Source: Oscillospiraceae bacterium (GTDB lineage Bacteria; Bacillota; Clostridia; Oscillospirales; Oscillospiraceae). From it: 64,000 nt of DNA. The stretch is taken from the NCBI GenBank assembly GCA_015067565.1, contig SVMF01000002.1, positions 1 to 64,000 of the forward strand, in the 5' to 3' direction. Position numbers and translations under genes: made by a program. Positions 15,811-25,090 of the stretch are shown here, one piece after another. The notes under the pieces are model-generated. The model saw only the letters and a list, made by a program, of their open reading frames with translations. It did not search any database and was not told where the DNA came from. Position 1 is the first letter of the stretch. Every line of letters starts with the position of its first letter.

Positions 15811-16167
15811 TTATTTCTTGATATAGGGTTGCAGAGGCTTTGCCTGCTCCGGATGCCGCAGAAAGCGAATGGAAGTGTTCTCCAGATCTTCAACCAGCAG
15901 ATCCAGCCATGTGAAAATATCCATTTCGATCTCCCGCTTGCTCCTGCCGTGGAGAAAGTATTCCTCCACAAAATAGCGTTGCAGAGCGCCGAAGGGGTTA
16001 CTCTCATTCAGTTGGCACAAGACTTCCTGCACAGCAGTAGTAAATTCCTTGTTCTCGTTCAGGGTAGAATCATATTCGCTCTCTGCGAAAATTGCCTGGA
16101 TCAGGGGCAGATAATTTTCCTTTTTTTCTTCTCGTTCTTCAAACAGTTTGACAGCAAGCTTAGACAT
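15811..16167 (-). CDS. hypothetical protein, 118 aa
   Basis: Begins MSKLAVKLFEEREEKKENYL with TTGGAGGT as RBS. Predicted all-helical and acidic; a conserved-looking core is FGALQRYFVEEYFLHGRSKR followed by EIEMDIFTWLDLLVEDLE. No membrane segment or catalytic motif is visible. It is transcribed on the minus strand from an island-type promoter and is divergent from the GmrSD-like gene. Function unknown. Confidence 0.65.
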   Translation of the reverse strand: MSKLAVKLFEEREEKKENYLPLIQAIFAESEYDSTLNENKEFTTAVQEVLCQLNESNPFGALQRYFVEEYFLHGRSKREIEMDIFTWLDLLVEDLENTSIRFLRHPEQAKPLQPYIKK

Positions 16168-16255
16168 AATTCATACCTCCAAAAGTTTGTTTTCTTAAGC
16201 ATAGCAGATAGTGCAGCCACATTCAACTATTTTGCGGTTGCTATTTTCAATATCT

Positions 16256-16288
16256 ATTATACACAAAAGATGTCCCCTTTTTGGTGCC
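16256..16288 (-). promoter_or_regulatory. island-type promoter on the minus strand
   Basis: Reading the minus strand: GCACC-AAAAAG-GGGAC from 16287, then TATAAT at 16261-16256. The offset is 26 rather than 27 bases, and the right half-site is imperfect, but the -10 is exact. Confidence 0.45.
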
Positions 16289-16334
16289 TTATTACAGAAC
16301 GGATGCAAAAAAGAGGAAACATAGTTGCAAAAAG

Positions 16335-16363
16335 TTGAAATATGGCATTATTCTTGGTATACT
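16335..16363 (+). promoter_or_regulatory. sigma-A promoter of the GmrSD-like gene
   Basis: TTGAAA (16335-16340), 17-base spacer, TATACT (16358-16363). It has a standard -35/-10 and no island dyad, so this gene is probably regulated separately from the rest of the island. Confidence 0.6.
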
Positions 16364-16398
16364 AAATATAATATCAAAAAAGAGAACGGGTGGAAAAT

Positions 16399-18366
16399 AT
16401 GGAAAAACTACATTTGGGATACCATTCTATATCAATGCCGGATCTGATTGCGGGAGCAACCGCCTACGGTCAGTTGCTCTTACCCTCTTTCCAAAGAGAT
16501 GTTGCATGGACAGATACAACAAAGATCTCAGATTTATTTGATAGCATCTATAAAGGATATCCCATCAACCCTATTTTGTTGCTGAAAATGGTAAAGGGTA
16601 AAAATGATAGGTTGGCTACATTGTATCGATTTAATACCAACAGAGACGAAACCGGCAAGCTATTTGATAATCAATATTTTGATTTTGATATGCTGCTCGA
16701 TGGTGACGAAAGGTATTTGGTGTTAGACGGACAACAACGTATTACCGCATTGTACCGGGGAATACGAGGAAACATTGAGGGGCAAGAATTATATTTTAAT
16801 GCTGCGTGCGAGATCGCTATCAACGAAGAAGATGATGTGGACGAAAACCTCAAGCAAGAGTTCTTCGATAAGTCGGTGTTTGCGTTCAGAACAAGTGGCG
16901 TTGCGAATGTTTACCAATCCGAGATCTGGGTTCGCGTCCGGGATTGGCGCAATTTAAACAGCGACGAAGAAGTAGATGAATATATTGATTCCATCATAAA
17001 AGAAACAAGCGATTATTGGGGAAATAGGTATCATAACGCTCGCAGAAAAACAGCATATCGCAGGGAGGAATACGAACAGTATAAGGTTTGGAAAAGTTTT
17101 GCTGCGAACCATAGAGTTGCTATACGAAATGCTATAAAAAAACTGCAAAATATTTTCTTTGAAAAACAAGAAACATCCTGCTTTCTAGAATACAATCTCA
17201 TTAGTTTCGACGGTTTAAGTATAGACGAACAACGAAAGCGCTTGCTGAGTATTTTCATAAGATTCAATATGGGTGGTGTGGCGTTGACACCTGCCGACTT
17301 GTTGTTCTCACAGTTGGCAGCTTCCACCAAAATGAATGATATACGGTCTGCTTTCCAAAAGACAATGAGCGATATCAATGAAAAAGTCGTGCCTTCTAGG
17401 TTTGAATTGCCACATTTTATGAGACTTTTATGGCTGGTATTTGGAAAGTCCTCTTTCAAATCCTTTTTTGCTTCTCAAGATGTGCAAAAATGCCAAAAAG
17501 AAGATATCGCTGAAGTAAAAGAGGCTTTGATCAGAGCAAAAGAGGCCTATACTACAGCATGGTTTAATTTTGCAAAACGTGTGTCTTATAATATGTTTTT
17601 GCCCGTTGCGTATTATTTTTATCAGACAAGAAACCAAAGATTTACAGAAGAAGAGCAACGGTCTATTCATATGGAATTGGCAAAATACTATAGCGTAGTT
17701 TCTCTTACCGGCTATCTTTCCGGTCAAAGCGATAGCACATTGACCCGGTTAAAGAAAAGCATGCATTTTGAGGAAGGTAGCAGTATTTTTGATAACAATG
17801 TATTTCACTTTAAAACTTTGCAAGATAAGGTGAATGCAGAAACCAGCATCAGAGGCAGAAAATTGGGCATTTCCGAAACAGAAATCGACAAATTCTTAGA
17901 ATATGAGTACGGTGAAAATAGTGCTGAAATCAGTCAGCTACTTACCTTTTTGTCGAAAGAGAATTACCACACGACCTATCTTTTCCCAAAAGAAGAAGAT
18001 ATTGACCATATGCATCCTAAAAAGTTTGCATTGGATGAAGAGAAAATGCAAACAGAATATCCCGATTTTGACCGCGAGACATATGATTATTATCGTAAGA
18101 CCTATAACAAGCTACCCAATCTCCAAATATTAAGTGCCACATTAAATCGAGGTTCCAAAAGTGACAAGCCACTGAAGGCGTGGGTTGAGGAGCAGTTTGG
18201 TGAAGGCGGTGTACATGATTATTTGATCAGTCAATATATTTGTGACTGCGATGATGTGAAGGATATTAGCTGGTTAGCGTTTGAAAATTACAAAGCGTTT
18301 TATGATGCACGTAAGGACATTATAAAAGCCAAGCTCATCCAGATGCTGGGTGTTGATAGTAAGTGA
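16399..18366 (+). CDS. GmrSD-type fused DUF262/DUF1524 nuclease (putative type IV restriction)
   Basis: 655 residues. N-terminal DUF262 (GmrS-like, ParB-related) with LLPSFQRDVAW and the VLDGQQRITAL motif (Asp 110 region). C-terminal DUF1524 (GmrD-like, His-Me finger) with EEDIDHMHPK (His 537), then LPNLQILSATLNRGSK, whose Asn residues complete the HNH-like site. In the family, GmrSD cleaves phage DNA carrying modified bases, with DUF262 using nucleotide to license the nuclease. Both active sites appear intact. ATG 16399 follows GGGTGG; a GTG at 16390 is in frame. The gene is visibly more AT-rich than its neighbours and has its own promoter, suggesting separate acquisition. The anti-phage role is inferred from the family. 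Confidence 0.85.
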   Translation: MEKLHLGYHSISMPDLIAGATAYGQLLLPSFQRDVAWTDTTKISDLFDSIYKGYPINPILLLKMVKGKNDRLATLYRFNTNRDETGKLFDNQYFDFDMLLDGDERYLVLDGQQRITALYRGIRGNIEGQELYFNAACEIAINEEDDVDENLKQEFFDKSVFAFRTSGVANVYQSEIWVRVRDWRNLNSDEEVDEYIDSIIKETSDYWGNRYHNARRKTAYRREEYEQYKVWKSFAANHRVAIRNAIKKLQNIFFEKQETSCFLEYNLISFDGLSIDEQRKRLLSIFIRFNMGGVALTPADLLFSQLAASTKMNDIRSAFQKTMSDINEKVVPSRFELPHFMRLLWLVFGKSSFKSFFASQDVQKCQKEDIAEVKEALIRAKEAYTTAWFNFAKRVSYNMFLPVAYYFYQTRNQRFTEEEQRSIHMELAKYYSVVSLTGYLSGQSDSTLTRLKKSMHFEEGSSIFDNNVFHFKTLQDKVNAETSIRGRKLGISETEIDKFLEYEYGENSAEISQLLTFLSKENYHTTYLFPKEEDIDHMHPKKFALDEEKMQTEYPDFDRETYDYYRKTYNKLPNLQILSATLNRGSKSDKPLKAWVEEQFGEGGVHDYLISQYICDCDDVKDISWLAFENYKAFYDARKDIIKAKLIQMLGVDSK

Positions 18367-18433
18367 TTCTGGCCAACTTGCCGCCCTCAGAACTATGATG
18401 TAAAAGAACCGCACTATTCCATAAAATAATTGA

Positions 18434-18467
18434 AGAGCCACCGATGCTGATGCGCAACGGTGGCTCT
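18434..18467. terminator. hairpin between convergent GmrSD and addA genes
   Basis: AGAGCCACCG / CGGTGGCTCT, perfect 10-bp stem with a 14-base loop, followed by GTTCTT. It probably serves the minus-strand helicase operon and the plus-strand nuclease. Confidence 0.65.
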
Positions 18468-18471
18468 GTTC

Positions 18472-21400
18472 TTATACATCAATATGGTAGATCAGGGGAG
18501 TAGCCGTGTGGCCGGTCAGGTCGTGGAAGGCTTCCACATAGGCGGCGAGCTGCTCCTGGTATTTTACATCCAGATCGTGGGCATCGGCGTTGGTCTTGTA
18601 GTCCAAAATGAACCACTGATCACCTATGCGGTACACCACGTCCATAATGCCGTGCCAGATATCACTACCGGATTTGCGGCAGAAAGGCACCTCGCAGTAA
18701 ACCTCGTCAGCACCCAGCAGTACAGACAGAATATCCTGCGGCGCTTCGCCCTCCTGGGAGAAACCGCCATTTTGAATAACGGTGCCGACCTTAGCAAGCA
18801 GCTGCACATAGGCATCGCTCTCAGCTTCGTATTCAGAAGCAATTTCCTTTGCCAGCGCAGATAAGGGTGCAGTATTACGGGAGGAAACCATTGCTTCCAT
18901 AAGGCTATGTACCAGCGTGCCGATCACTGCAGCGTTGGCACGAACGGTGTGGGTACGAACCTCCGCCTCCCGGACATCTTCAAAATCATCTTCCGAAGAG
19001 GTTTTGCCCTTCAGTTTGATCTGGCTGGGACGAAGGATTCCATAGCTGCTTTCTGCCGAAGTGGTGTCTGTAAGCAGATTCTTTGCACCGGCATACAACT
19101 CGTTGGCGCTGACCGTGACCTTTGCAGGAGCAGCGGCAATTTCACCCACAGGGCATTTCTGGAAGAAATCTCCGTCGCAACGGTCTACAAAGAATTTCCA
19201 GGGATTCTTTTCGTCACTTTCACCCTTGGAATTGATGGCATCCGCCACGATCAAAACCCGCTGGGCACGGGTAGCTGCCACATACAGAAGGCGCTTTTTT
19301 TCTGCCTCCAGGCAAGCGGTTTCGTCATCTTTTGCATCCTCATATCCGCTGCAGGCCAGCAATGAACTGAAACCGTCCCGAACAGAGAAAATCCAGCACA
19401 GTGGCTTGGGTTCTTGCTGCTGCACACGGACATCCGGTGCTTGGTCCTTTTTATAGGGATCGGCCAGGATCACAACGGGTGCTTCCAAACCTTTGACTTT
19501 GTGAAGGTTTGCAATATGCACACGGTTTTCGCTTCTGGTCAAACTGATGGCGCGCTCTGCGTCGGATGCGTCGCTGATGAGCGTTTCCAAATAGGCTGCT
19601 GCTTGGGGTAGCGTAGAGAACTGACCGCTGCATTCAGCGCTACGCAGAAGTTCCAGCGCAAAATATACATACTCCAGATTCTTGGCGCTGACATATTTGA
19701 AAATTTGCAGCTCTTCCAAAATCACAGAGAAAAGAGATGCGGCACTCAAATGGTGAGAACGAAACACCAGCTGCTTCAGAATCGCCATGGCCTTGCTGAT
19801 GGGTTCTTCTTCCGAATGCGCTGCATAAAGGCCAAAGTCATAACCTTCGTTCTTTAAGCGGTGAAGTACGTTCAGGTTAAATCCAAATCGTTTACAGGTC
19901 AATGCGCCAATCAGTGCCTGAAGGGAATGAGGATCGGCAATTGCAGCAAAAATGCGGCTGACAGTGACTAACGCGGGACACTGGCTGAAAAGCACCTTGC
20001 CTTCGATACGGAAGGGAATCCCTTGCTCAGTAAAGGTCTGGATATATTCGCCCATTTTTGTTTTTCTGGGGGTGATGAGCATAATGTCCTGATAGGTCAC
20101 CATTCGGGATTCTTTATCGCCACGCTGGCGGATCTGATAGGCTGGATTTCCCACGATCCGCTGAATGATCTTAGCAACCTTTGCCGGGTCCATATCTTCG
20201 ACTGCCGCCTTTTTGCCGCTGAACACTTCGTAGGAATAGACGCCTTCAAATGTGCCGTCCGGCGCAGGCTCTTCTTCCAGGGGGATCAATTCATACTTGC
20301 TCTGCAATGGTGTCGTATCCGGCAAAAGTGCCTGGAAGGTACGGTTAAACCAACTGCGCATCCGGTGGGTGGAACGGAAATTCCGGGTAAGGTAAACCAC
20401 TTCGCCCACATCTCCGGTAAACATTTCCTTAATGCGCAGGAAGGCAGAAACGTCTGCATAACGGAAACGATAAATAGATTGCTTGGGATCACCCACAATA
20501 AACAGAGAACCGGGATGAGGAATGCACTTTTTCCAATCTTCCTGGGGATTTTGTGCGGTCAAATAGAAGAATACTTCTGCCTGCATAGGGTTTGTATCCT
20601 GGAACTCGTCAATCAGGAAATATTTGTGCCGATCATAAATATGCTTGATCAGCTTGCCCTCAGCCTCAGCATCTGCTTTCAGCGTGTCACGCAGGTACAA
20701 AAGATAATCAAAGAATGTCAGTTTTCCGTCAGCTCGCAGATTCCGGGCAATCTTGTCAGAAGCTGCCGTCAAGAACTCCATGGTTACGGAGTATTGCAGA
20801 TCCTGCAGCTTCTTTGCGATGGGCTTCAAGCCGTCCTCGCTGAATTCAAACCATTTGATTTTTGTTCCGGTCAAATGGGATTGGAACACCGTCGCTCCGG
20901 AAGCTCCAAACACACTCAGGTCGGTTTCCGGAATCAGCCGGATATTGCCAATGGTGTTCAGCGCCCGCATCACTTGATTGACATTATCCTGCCAGGGAGT
21001 AAATAACAATTTCTCCTTCGCCTGCAAAGTGTCCCATGCCTCCCGTGAGGCAGCCTGATTGTCATATTTTAATTCCGGGCGTTCCAGCAATGTCCGCAAA
21101 ACAGGCAGAATCATTGCCTTGTCGTCTTTTAACGCAGCATCTACATCTGTGCCGGGGGCGTGCTCAAATACATATTCGCAATTTCGGGTGTCCATCAGCT
21201 TGCCGATGGTGCCCAAGAACACGGCATCCGGCCTATCATGGAAAGCACGGAAACGACGGCAAAGCTGCTGTAAATCTTTTCCGTAAAATCCTTTTTGAAT
21301 ATCAGAATACGCTTTTTTATACTGCGCAAGCATATCCTCATATGAAAGCACAGCTGCATTAGAAGGAATACCTGCCTTAGCCGGGTGCTCTGACAGGATC

Positions 21401-21783
21401 ATATTACAGAAGGAGTCGATGGTGCCCATAAAGCACAAATCAATATCGTTCAGCGCCTTCAAGCACCGCTCTCGCGTCACATTGTTGGGGTTTCCCAACT
21501 CACCGGGCTTCTGAACAAACCCTTCTACCGTGGGTGCGGTGCTGCGTTCAATCAGCGCCTTTTGAAAACGGTCATAGAATTCTCCGGCAGCAGCCTTCGT
21601 GAAGGTAATGGCACAGATTTTGCTGACGTCCAGACCTTGCTCCACCATTGCCACCATGCGCTTGACCAGAATGGTGGTCTTGCCGGAACCTGCACCTGCT
21701 TCGACAAAGAAGTTGGAATCCGTTTGGTCTACAATTTTTCGCCGGGAAATGGTATCCTGCTGCATCAATTGCTCAGCGTTCAT
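18472..21783 (-). CDS. addA: AddA-like UvrD-family helicase with PD-(D/E)XK nuclease domain
   Basis: 1103 residues. SF1A core: Walker A VEAGAGSGKTTILVKR (Lys 35), motif Ia CAITFTKAAAGEF, motif II FLIDEFQDTNPMQAE, and C-terminal motifs including LYVAATRAQRVL. The last 150 residues form a RecB-type nuclease with CEVPFCRKSGSDIW and FILDYKTNAD (the D...DYK catalytic pair). AddA with AddB resects double-strand breaks and destroys linear foreign DNA. The start ATG overlaps the AddB stop by four bases. Length is slightly below the usual 1200. Because it ends the island, it may be an element-borne recombination pair or the host's own AddAB next to the insertion; sequence alone does not decide. Confidence 0.85.
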   Translation of the reverse strand: MNAEQLMQQDTISRRKIVDQTDSNFFVEAGAGSGKTTILVKRMVAMVEQGLDVSKICAITFTKAAAGEFYDRFQKALIERSTAPTVEGFVQKPGELGNPNNVTRERCLKALNDIDLCFMGTIDSFCNMILSEHPAKAGIPSNAAVLSYEDMLAQYKKAYSDIQKGFYGKDLQQLCRRFRAFHDRPDAVFLGTIGKLMDTRNCEYVFEHAPGTDVDAALKDDKAMILPVLRTLLERPELKYDNQAASREAWDTLQAKEKLLFTPWQDNVNQVMRALNTIGNIRLIPETDLSVFGASGATVFQSHLTGTKIKWFEFSEDGLKPIAKKLQDLQYSVTMEFLTAASDKIARNLRADGKLTFFDYLLYLRDTLKADAEAEGKLIKHIYDRHKYFLIDEFQDTNPMQAEVFFYLTAQNPQEDWKKCIPHPGSLFIVGDPKQSIYRFRYADVSAFLRIKEMFTGDVGEVVYLTRNFRSTHRMRSWFNRTFQALLPDTTPLQSKYELIPLEEEPAPDGTFEGVYSYEVFSGKKAAVEDMDPAKVAKIIQRIVGNPAYQIRQRGDKESRMVTYQDIMLITPRKTKMGEYIQTFTEQGIPFRIEGKVLFSQCPALVTVSRIFAAIADPHSLQALIGALTCKRFGFNLNVLHRLKNEGYDFGLYAAHSEEEPISKAMAILKQLVFRSHHLSAASLFSVILEELQIFKYVSAKNLEYVYFALELLRSAECSGQFSTLPQAAAYLETLISDASDAERAISLTRSENRVHIANLHKVKGLEAPVVILADPYKKDQAPDVRVQQQEPKPLCWIFSVRDGFSSLLACSGYEDAKDDETACLEAEKKRLLYVAATRAQRVLIVADAINSKGESDEKNPWKFFVDRCDGDFFQKCPVGEIAAAPAKVTVSANELYAGAKNLLTDTTSAESSYGILRPSQIKLKGKTSSEDDFEDVREAEVRTHTVRANAAVIGTLVHSLMEAMVSSRNTAPLSALAKEIASEYEAESDAYVQLLAKVGTVIQNGGFSQEGEAPQDILSVLLGADEVYCEVPFCRKSGSDIWHGIMDVVYRIGDQWFILDYKTNADAHDLDVKYQEQLAAYVEAFHDLTGHTATPLIYHIDV

Positions 21784-24305
21784 TCTGATTCCTCCTTCTC
21801 TTCGTTATATCGGCCGCAAATACCGGCCAAGGTGCAGTATCTGCAGGCATCGCTGCTTTCTGCCACCGGGAATTGTCCGGTGGTCAGTGCGTTCTTAAAT
21901 ATTGCCAGCTTGGCATCCAGCTTTTCCTTCATAGAATCATCATACCGGCAAGGAATGGTGATACCATCTCGCAGATAGCGATATTCGCAACGGGAGATCG
22001 GCAGATTCTTCTGCTCCATAAGGTAGGCATAGATCACTACTTGCATACAGGTGTCGATGTCATTTGCCAGGTGCTTTACACGCTTGCCGGTTTTGTAATC
22101 GGCAATGATATACTCGCCTTCTGCGGTCTTTTCCACCCGGTCCGGGTATCCGTGAAGCAAAACGCCGGTGCTATGGCGGAAGGTTTGTTTCTCTTCCGAA
22201 GCCAAAACCTCATTTTTGGGGTCTTGGTCATAAGCGTTTTCCATCATTTTGCAGAAGAGCGTCTTTTCTCTGGAGGCGGAGTCCCTATGAATAGGGGGTC
22301 TGGTCTGCAGAAAACGATCAAAAGCATCCGCGGCTCTTTGCAGGAACGCATCCTTGTCACAAGCAGAATGCGCCAGCCCTTCCATCAGGCTATGCGCAAG
22401 AGAGCCGGTAGCTGCCGGATCGATGACCGTAAAGGGATCATCTTCCTCCAGCTCTTGAACGCCCAAGATGTTTGTCAGGAAGAAATGGCGTGGGCAGTTG
22501 AAGAAATCGTCAATTGCCGTGGGCGAAAAAGCTTTATCGCCGATATAGGCGCAAGCTGTTTCGGAAAAATCGATGCTGTCAAACTGGATCTGCTTGCCTT
22601 GAATGTAGGCATGGCCAATGGTGTGGTCATCCGATACCTGCTGACCAAAATACCCAATATGCCGGAAAGCATCCTTGTACTGCTTCAATGTAGCATCCTG
22701 GCCGTGCTGCTGCTTAAACACATCAAACAGCACAGAGGAGGGATTTTCTTCCTTCAAGGCCGCAAGATCATAGCCGGAATAGGAAAGGTGCGTATTGACA
22801 TCCAAAGCGGCAGCCAATGCCAGCAAGTCGTCCAAAGACTTGCGTTTTTGCGCAATGAGATTGACAGAGGTTGGTGCGGCGTCCTGATGGTCAAAGAGCA
22901 AATAGTCACTATCCAAAAGCAGATAGTTTTCCCGGGGCATTCCCGGGAAATTGGACGCAGCCATACCTACCACAAACAAATGCTTGCGGATGGATGCCAT
23001 TGCGCCGGAGATCCCGGTTACAAATAGCGCACCTTCCCGGCTGTTTTCAGAGCATACGGATCTTTGCAGAATTTCAGGGATGATTTGATCCAGGGGGCTG
23101 CCACCGGTGTATTTTGCGTAAGCATCCAAGGTGTCGCAAATAACGGACAGGGCACTACGATCCACCCTGCCGATGGCACTATCACGAATCAGTGCATATT
23201 TTTCGATGAACTTACTTTCGCCTAACGCCAGTTCCTCTGCCAGCGCAGAAACGCAAGGGTAGAGATATGTATGTCTGCCGTCTTCCGGAAGGGCAGAGAT
23301 CTTAGTGCTGTTTTCCTCCTTATGAAAGTCCAAACGAAGCTGACCGGCTATTTCAATCACCCGGTTTAAATCCCGAGCCTTTTCAAGGCCGAGGGTCGCA
23401 AGCAGCTTTTTTTGATCTATGGCATCACTGTGCAGTAGTGCGCTTAGTGCATCCACACCGTGGTAACCGGTTCCGTTCAAATCGTATAAAAGCTTTAACA
23501 GCCGAGCGGGATTGGAGTTCAGGATAGGAATACCGCAACCCAATGTGATGGGCAAATTGTGGCTTTGGGCAAAATCATAGAAAAGCTGTGCGTATGGAGC
23601 AGTATTGGTAACTGCAATGATGCACTCATCGAAGGGGAGGTTGTTCGCAGTGATGTAATCGTAGATTGCTTCTACTTCGTTGGAACCGCCATAGCATTCC
23701 GTGTAATCAATATTCCGCAATGTTTCAGCTGCTACGCCCAGCATTTCGGTCAAGCAGCTATCAACCCTTGTGTCGGTCAAATGGTTGACCAGCGCATCCT
23801 CCAAGGGGGTGAGGGGATATTCCTGCAGTATGTGAATAGGGCAACTTAGCGGTGCAGCCACAGAAATTGCTTTGCGAAGCAGACCGATGGTATCGATGTT
23901 GCCCGAAGCTTTCAGCGTAGCCAGATATCTGTCGTAAGCGACCACAAGACTGTTGTTTTTATCCTTGAACTCGCCTTGGGGTAATACCTTATGGATCTGC
24001 TCAAATTCGTTTTCCGGGATCAGGCTGCGCAAGCGGTAAAATGCGTCAGCAATTTTCTCCGAATCGGCATAGCCGGCAGAAGCAAAATAGGTGATGTCCC
24101 GAATAAAGCTGTCGATCACCGCAGGCTCCTGCTTACGGGGCAAAAAGTTTTCTTCCGGCACAATGCCGCTGCGCATCAGAGCAAAGCGAGCAAGTTCGGC
24201 TGCATTCATAATTCGCAGACCAAGGCTATTCTTATTAAATCGGGCAAGCATACGGGTCAACTCCGTACCATTGGCGCCGGGGAGAAGCAAAATCTTTTCT
24301 GTCAT
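21780..24305 (-). CDS. addB: AddB-like nuclease subunit (short form)
   Basis: 841 residues, against about 1150 for typical AddB. The N-terminus begins MTEKILLLPGANGTELTRML, where a Walker A would lie in Bacillus AddB; the Lys is absent, so this form may not bind ATP. The C-terminal third is a RecB-like nuclease with FNCPRHFFLTNILG, GSLAHSLMEGL and IIADYKTGKRVKH. The closing CRYCTLAGICGRY cysteines, together with the Cys of NCPRHF, are the AddB iron-sulfur pattern. It is translationally coupled to AddA by an ATGA overlap. A TATAAT at 24339-24334 on the minus strand may be its -10; no clear -35 or island dyad is present. Confidence 0.8.
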   Translation of the reverse strand: MTEKILLLPGANGTELTRMLARFNKNSLGLRIMNAAELARFALMRSGIVPEENFLPRKQEPAVIDSFIRDITYFASAGYADSEKIADAFYRLRSLIPENEFEQIHKVLPQGEFKDKNNSLVVAYDRYLATLKASGNIDTIGLLRKAISVAAPLSCPIHILQEYPLTPLEDALVNHLTDTRVDSCLTEMLGVAAETLRNIDYTECYGGSNEVEAIYDYITANNLPFDECIIAVTNTAPYAQLFYDFAQSHNLPITLGCGIPILNSNPARLLKLLYDLNGTGYHGVDALSALLHSDAIDQKKLLATLGLEKARDLNRVIEIAGQLRLDFHKEENSTKISALPEDGRHTYLYPCVSALAEELALGESKFIEKYALIRDSAIGRVDRSALSVICDTLDAYAKYTGGSPLDQIIPEILQRSVCSENSREGALFVTGISGAMASIRKHLFVVGMAASNFPGMPRENYLLLDSDYLLFDHQDAAPTSVNLIAQKRKSLDDLLALAAALDVNTHLSYSGYDLAALKEENPSSVLFDVFKQQHGQDATLKQYKDAFRHIGYFGQQVSDDHTIGHAYIQGKQIQFDSIDFSETACAYIGDKAFSPTAIDDFFNCPRHFFLTNILGVQELEEDDPFTVIDPAATGSLAHSLMEGLAHSACDKDAFLQRAADAFDRFLQTRPPIHRDSASREKTLFCKMMENAYDQDPKNEVLASEEKQTFRHSTGVLLHGYPDRVEKTAEGEYIIADYKTGKRVKHLANDIDTCMQVVIYAYLMEQKNLPISRCEYRYLRDGITIPCRYDDSMKEKLDAKLAIFKNALTTGQFPVAESSDACRYCTLAGICGRYNEEKEESE

Positions 24306-24396
24306 AATGATGCTCCTTTCGACTTTTTAATCCATTATAGCATAACAAAACAGAATATGCACAAATATTTCTCTATTACAAATCAGTTGTTTAACG

Positions 24397-24427
24397 AATG
24401 CAACGCTCGGCTGTTTTGCGTTGCATT
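24397..24427. repeat. perfect 10-bp inverted repeat upstream of addB
   Basis: AATGCAACGC / GCGTTGCATT with an 11-base spacer. It lies where island-type sequence gives way to chromosomal repeats, so it could be a boundary mark, an operator or a terminator. No duplicate was found in the window. Confidence 0.4.
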
Positions 24428-24461
24428 TTGAGAAATTGTATCACCTTTGTAAATGCAAGCC

Positions 24462-24710
24462 AAAGTATCGTGGTGCGATGGACATCGGTACTTTGCTCCA
24501 CTGCGTGGGGCGTGACTTTCTTGTTTCGGCCAAGAAAGTCACCAAAGAACACGACAAGAGAGAGGCGCTGTAGAAAACCTATCGCTCCATGGAACGGATC
24601 GTTACTGCCAAGCTCGGTTTTCAAGCCGCCCTCTCTCTTGACTCTCTCCCGGCACGCTGACGCGGATCGTTCCTCTGTGGTGATCGGTTTCGTGATGCGG
24701 AATAATTGAC
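24462..24710. repeat. R3b intergenic repeat, copy 1
   Basis: About 250 bp beginning CAAAGTATCGTGGTGCGATG and ending near GTGATGCGGAAT; nearly identical to 46209-46464. It contains a CTTTCTTG..CAAGAAAG type inverted segment. No open frame with an RBS, so non-coding. Confidence 0.8.
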
Positions 24711-24720
24711 AAATTTCAAT

Positions 24721-25065
24721 TTGTCGCTCCGGTTGCCCTCGATAAAAACGACCACAACGCTGTCACGACGACGCGCAGCGTGCCTGGAGAGGTCATGGGG
24801 AGGGCGGCTCTGCGGCGGGGTAGGCAGTAACAAGACATGAAAGGTTTGAATAGCCGCAGGCTCCAGCGCCTCCCCATGCCTGTTCTTTGGTACCTTTCTT
24901 GCAGGAGCAAGAAAGGTACGCCCCACGCAGTGGAGCAAACTTCCGACTTGTATAGTAGCAATTTCCTTAAAAAACTGCCTGCGAGCGCGCCAAGGATGTC
25001 GTGCGCTACGATATGCGAAAGACGAGACTTCTTGCACACGGTCACGGCACGCCGTGACCCCAGTC
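24721..25065. repeat. R3a intergenic repeat, copy 1
   Basis: GC-rich block starting TTGTCGCTCCGGTTGCCCTC and ending in the CACGGTCACGGC palindrome region; nearly the same sequence is at 45780-46105 and 50043-50440. It contains GGTACCTTTCTTGC / GCAAGAAAGGTAC as a hairpin. Short frames in it are shared by all copies but lack RBS and are not genes. Confidence 0.8.
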
Positions 25066-25090
25066 TGTCGAAAAACTTGTTTTTCGGCAG

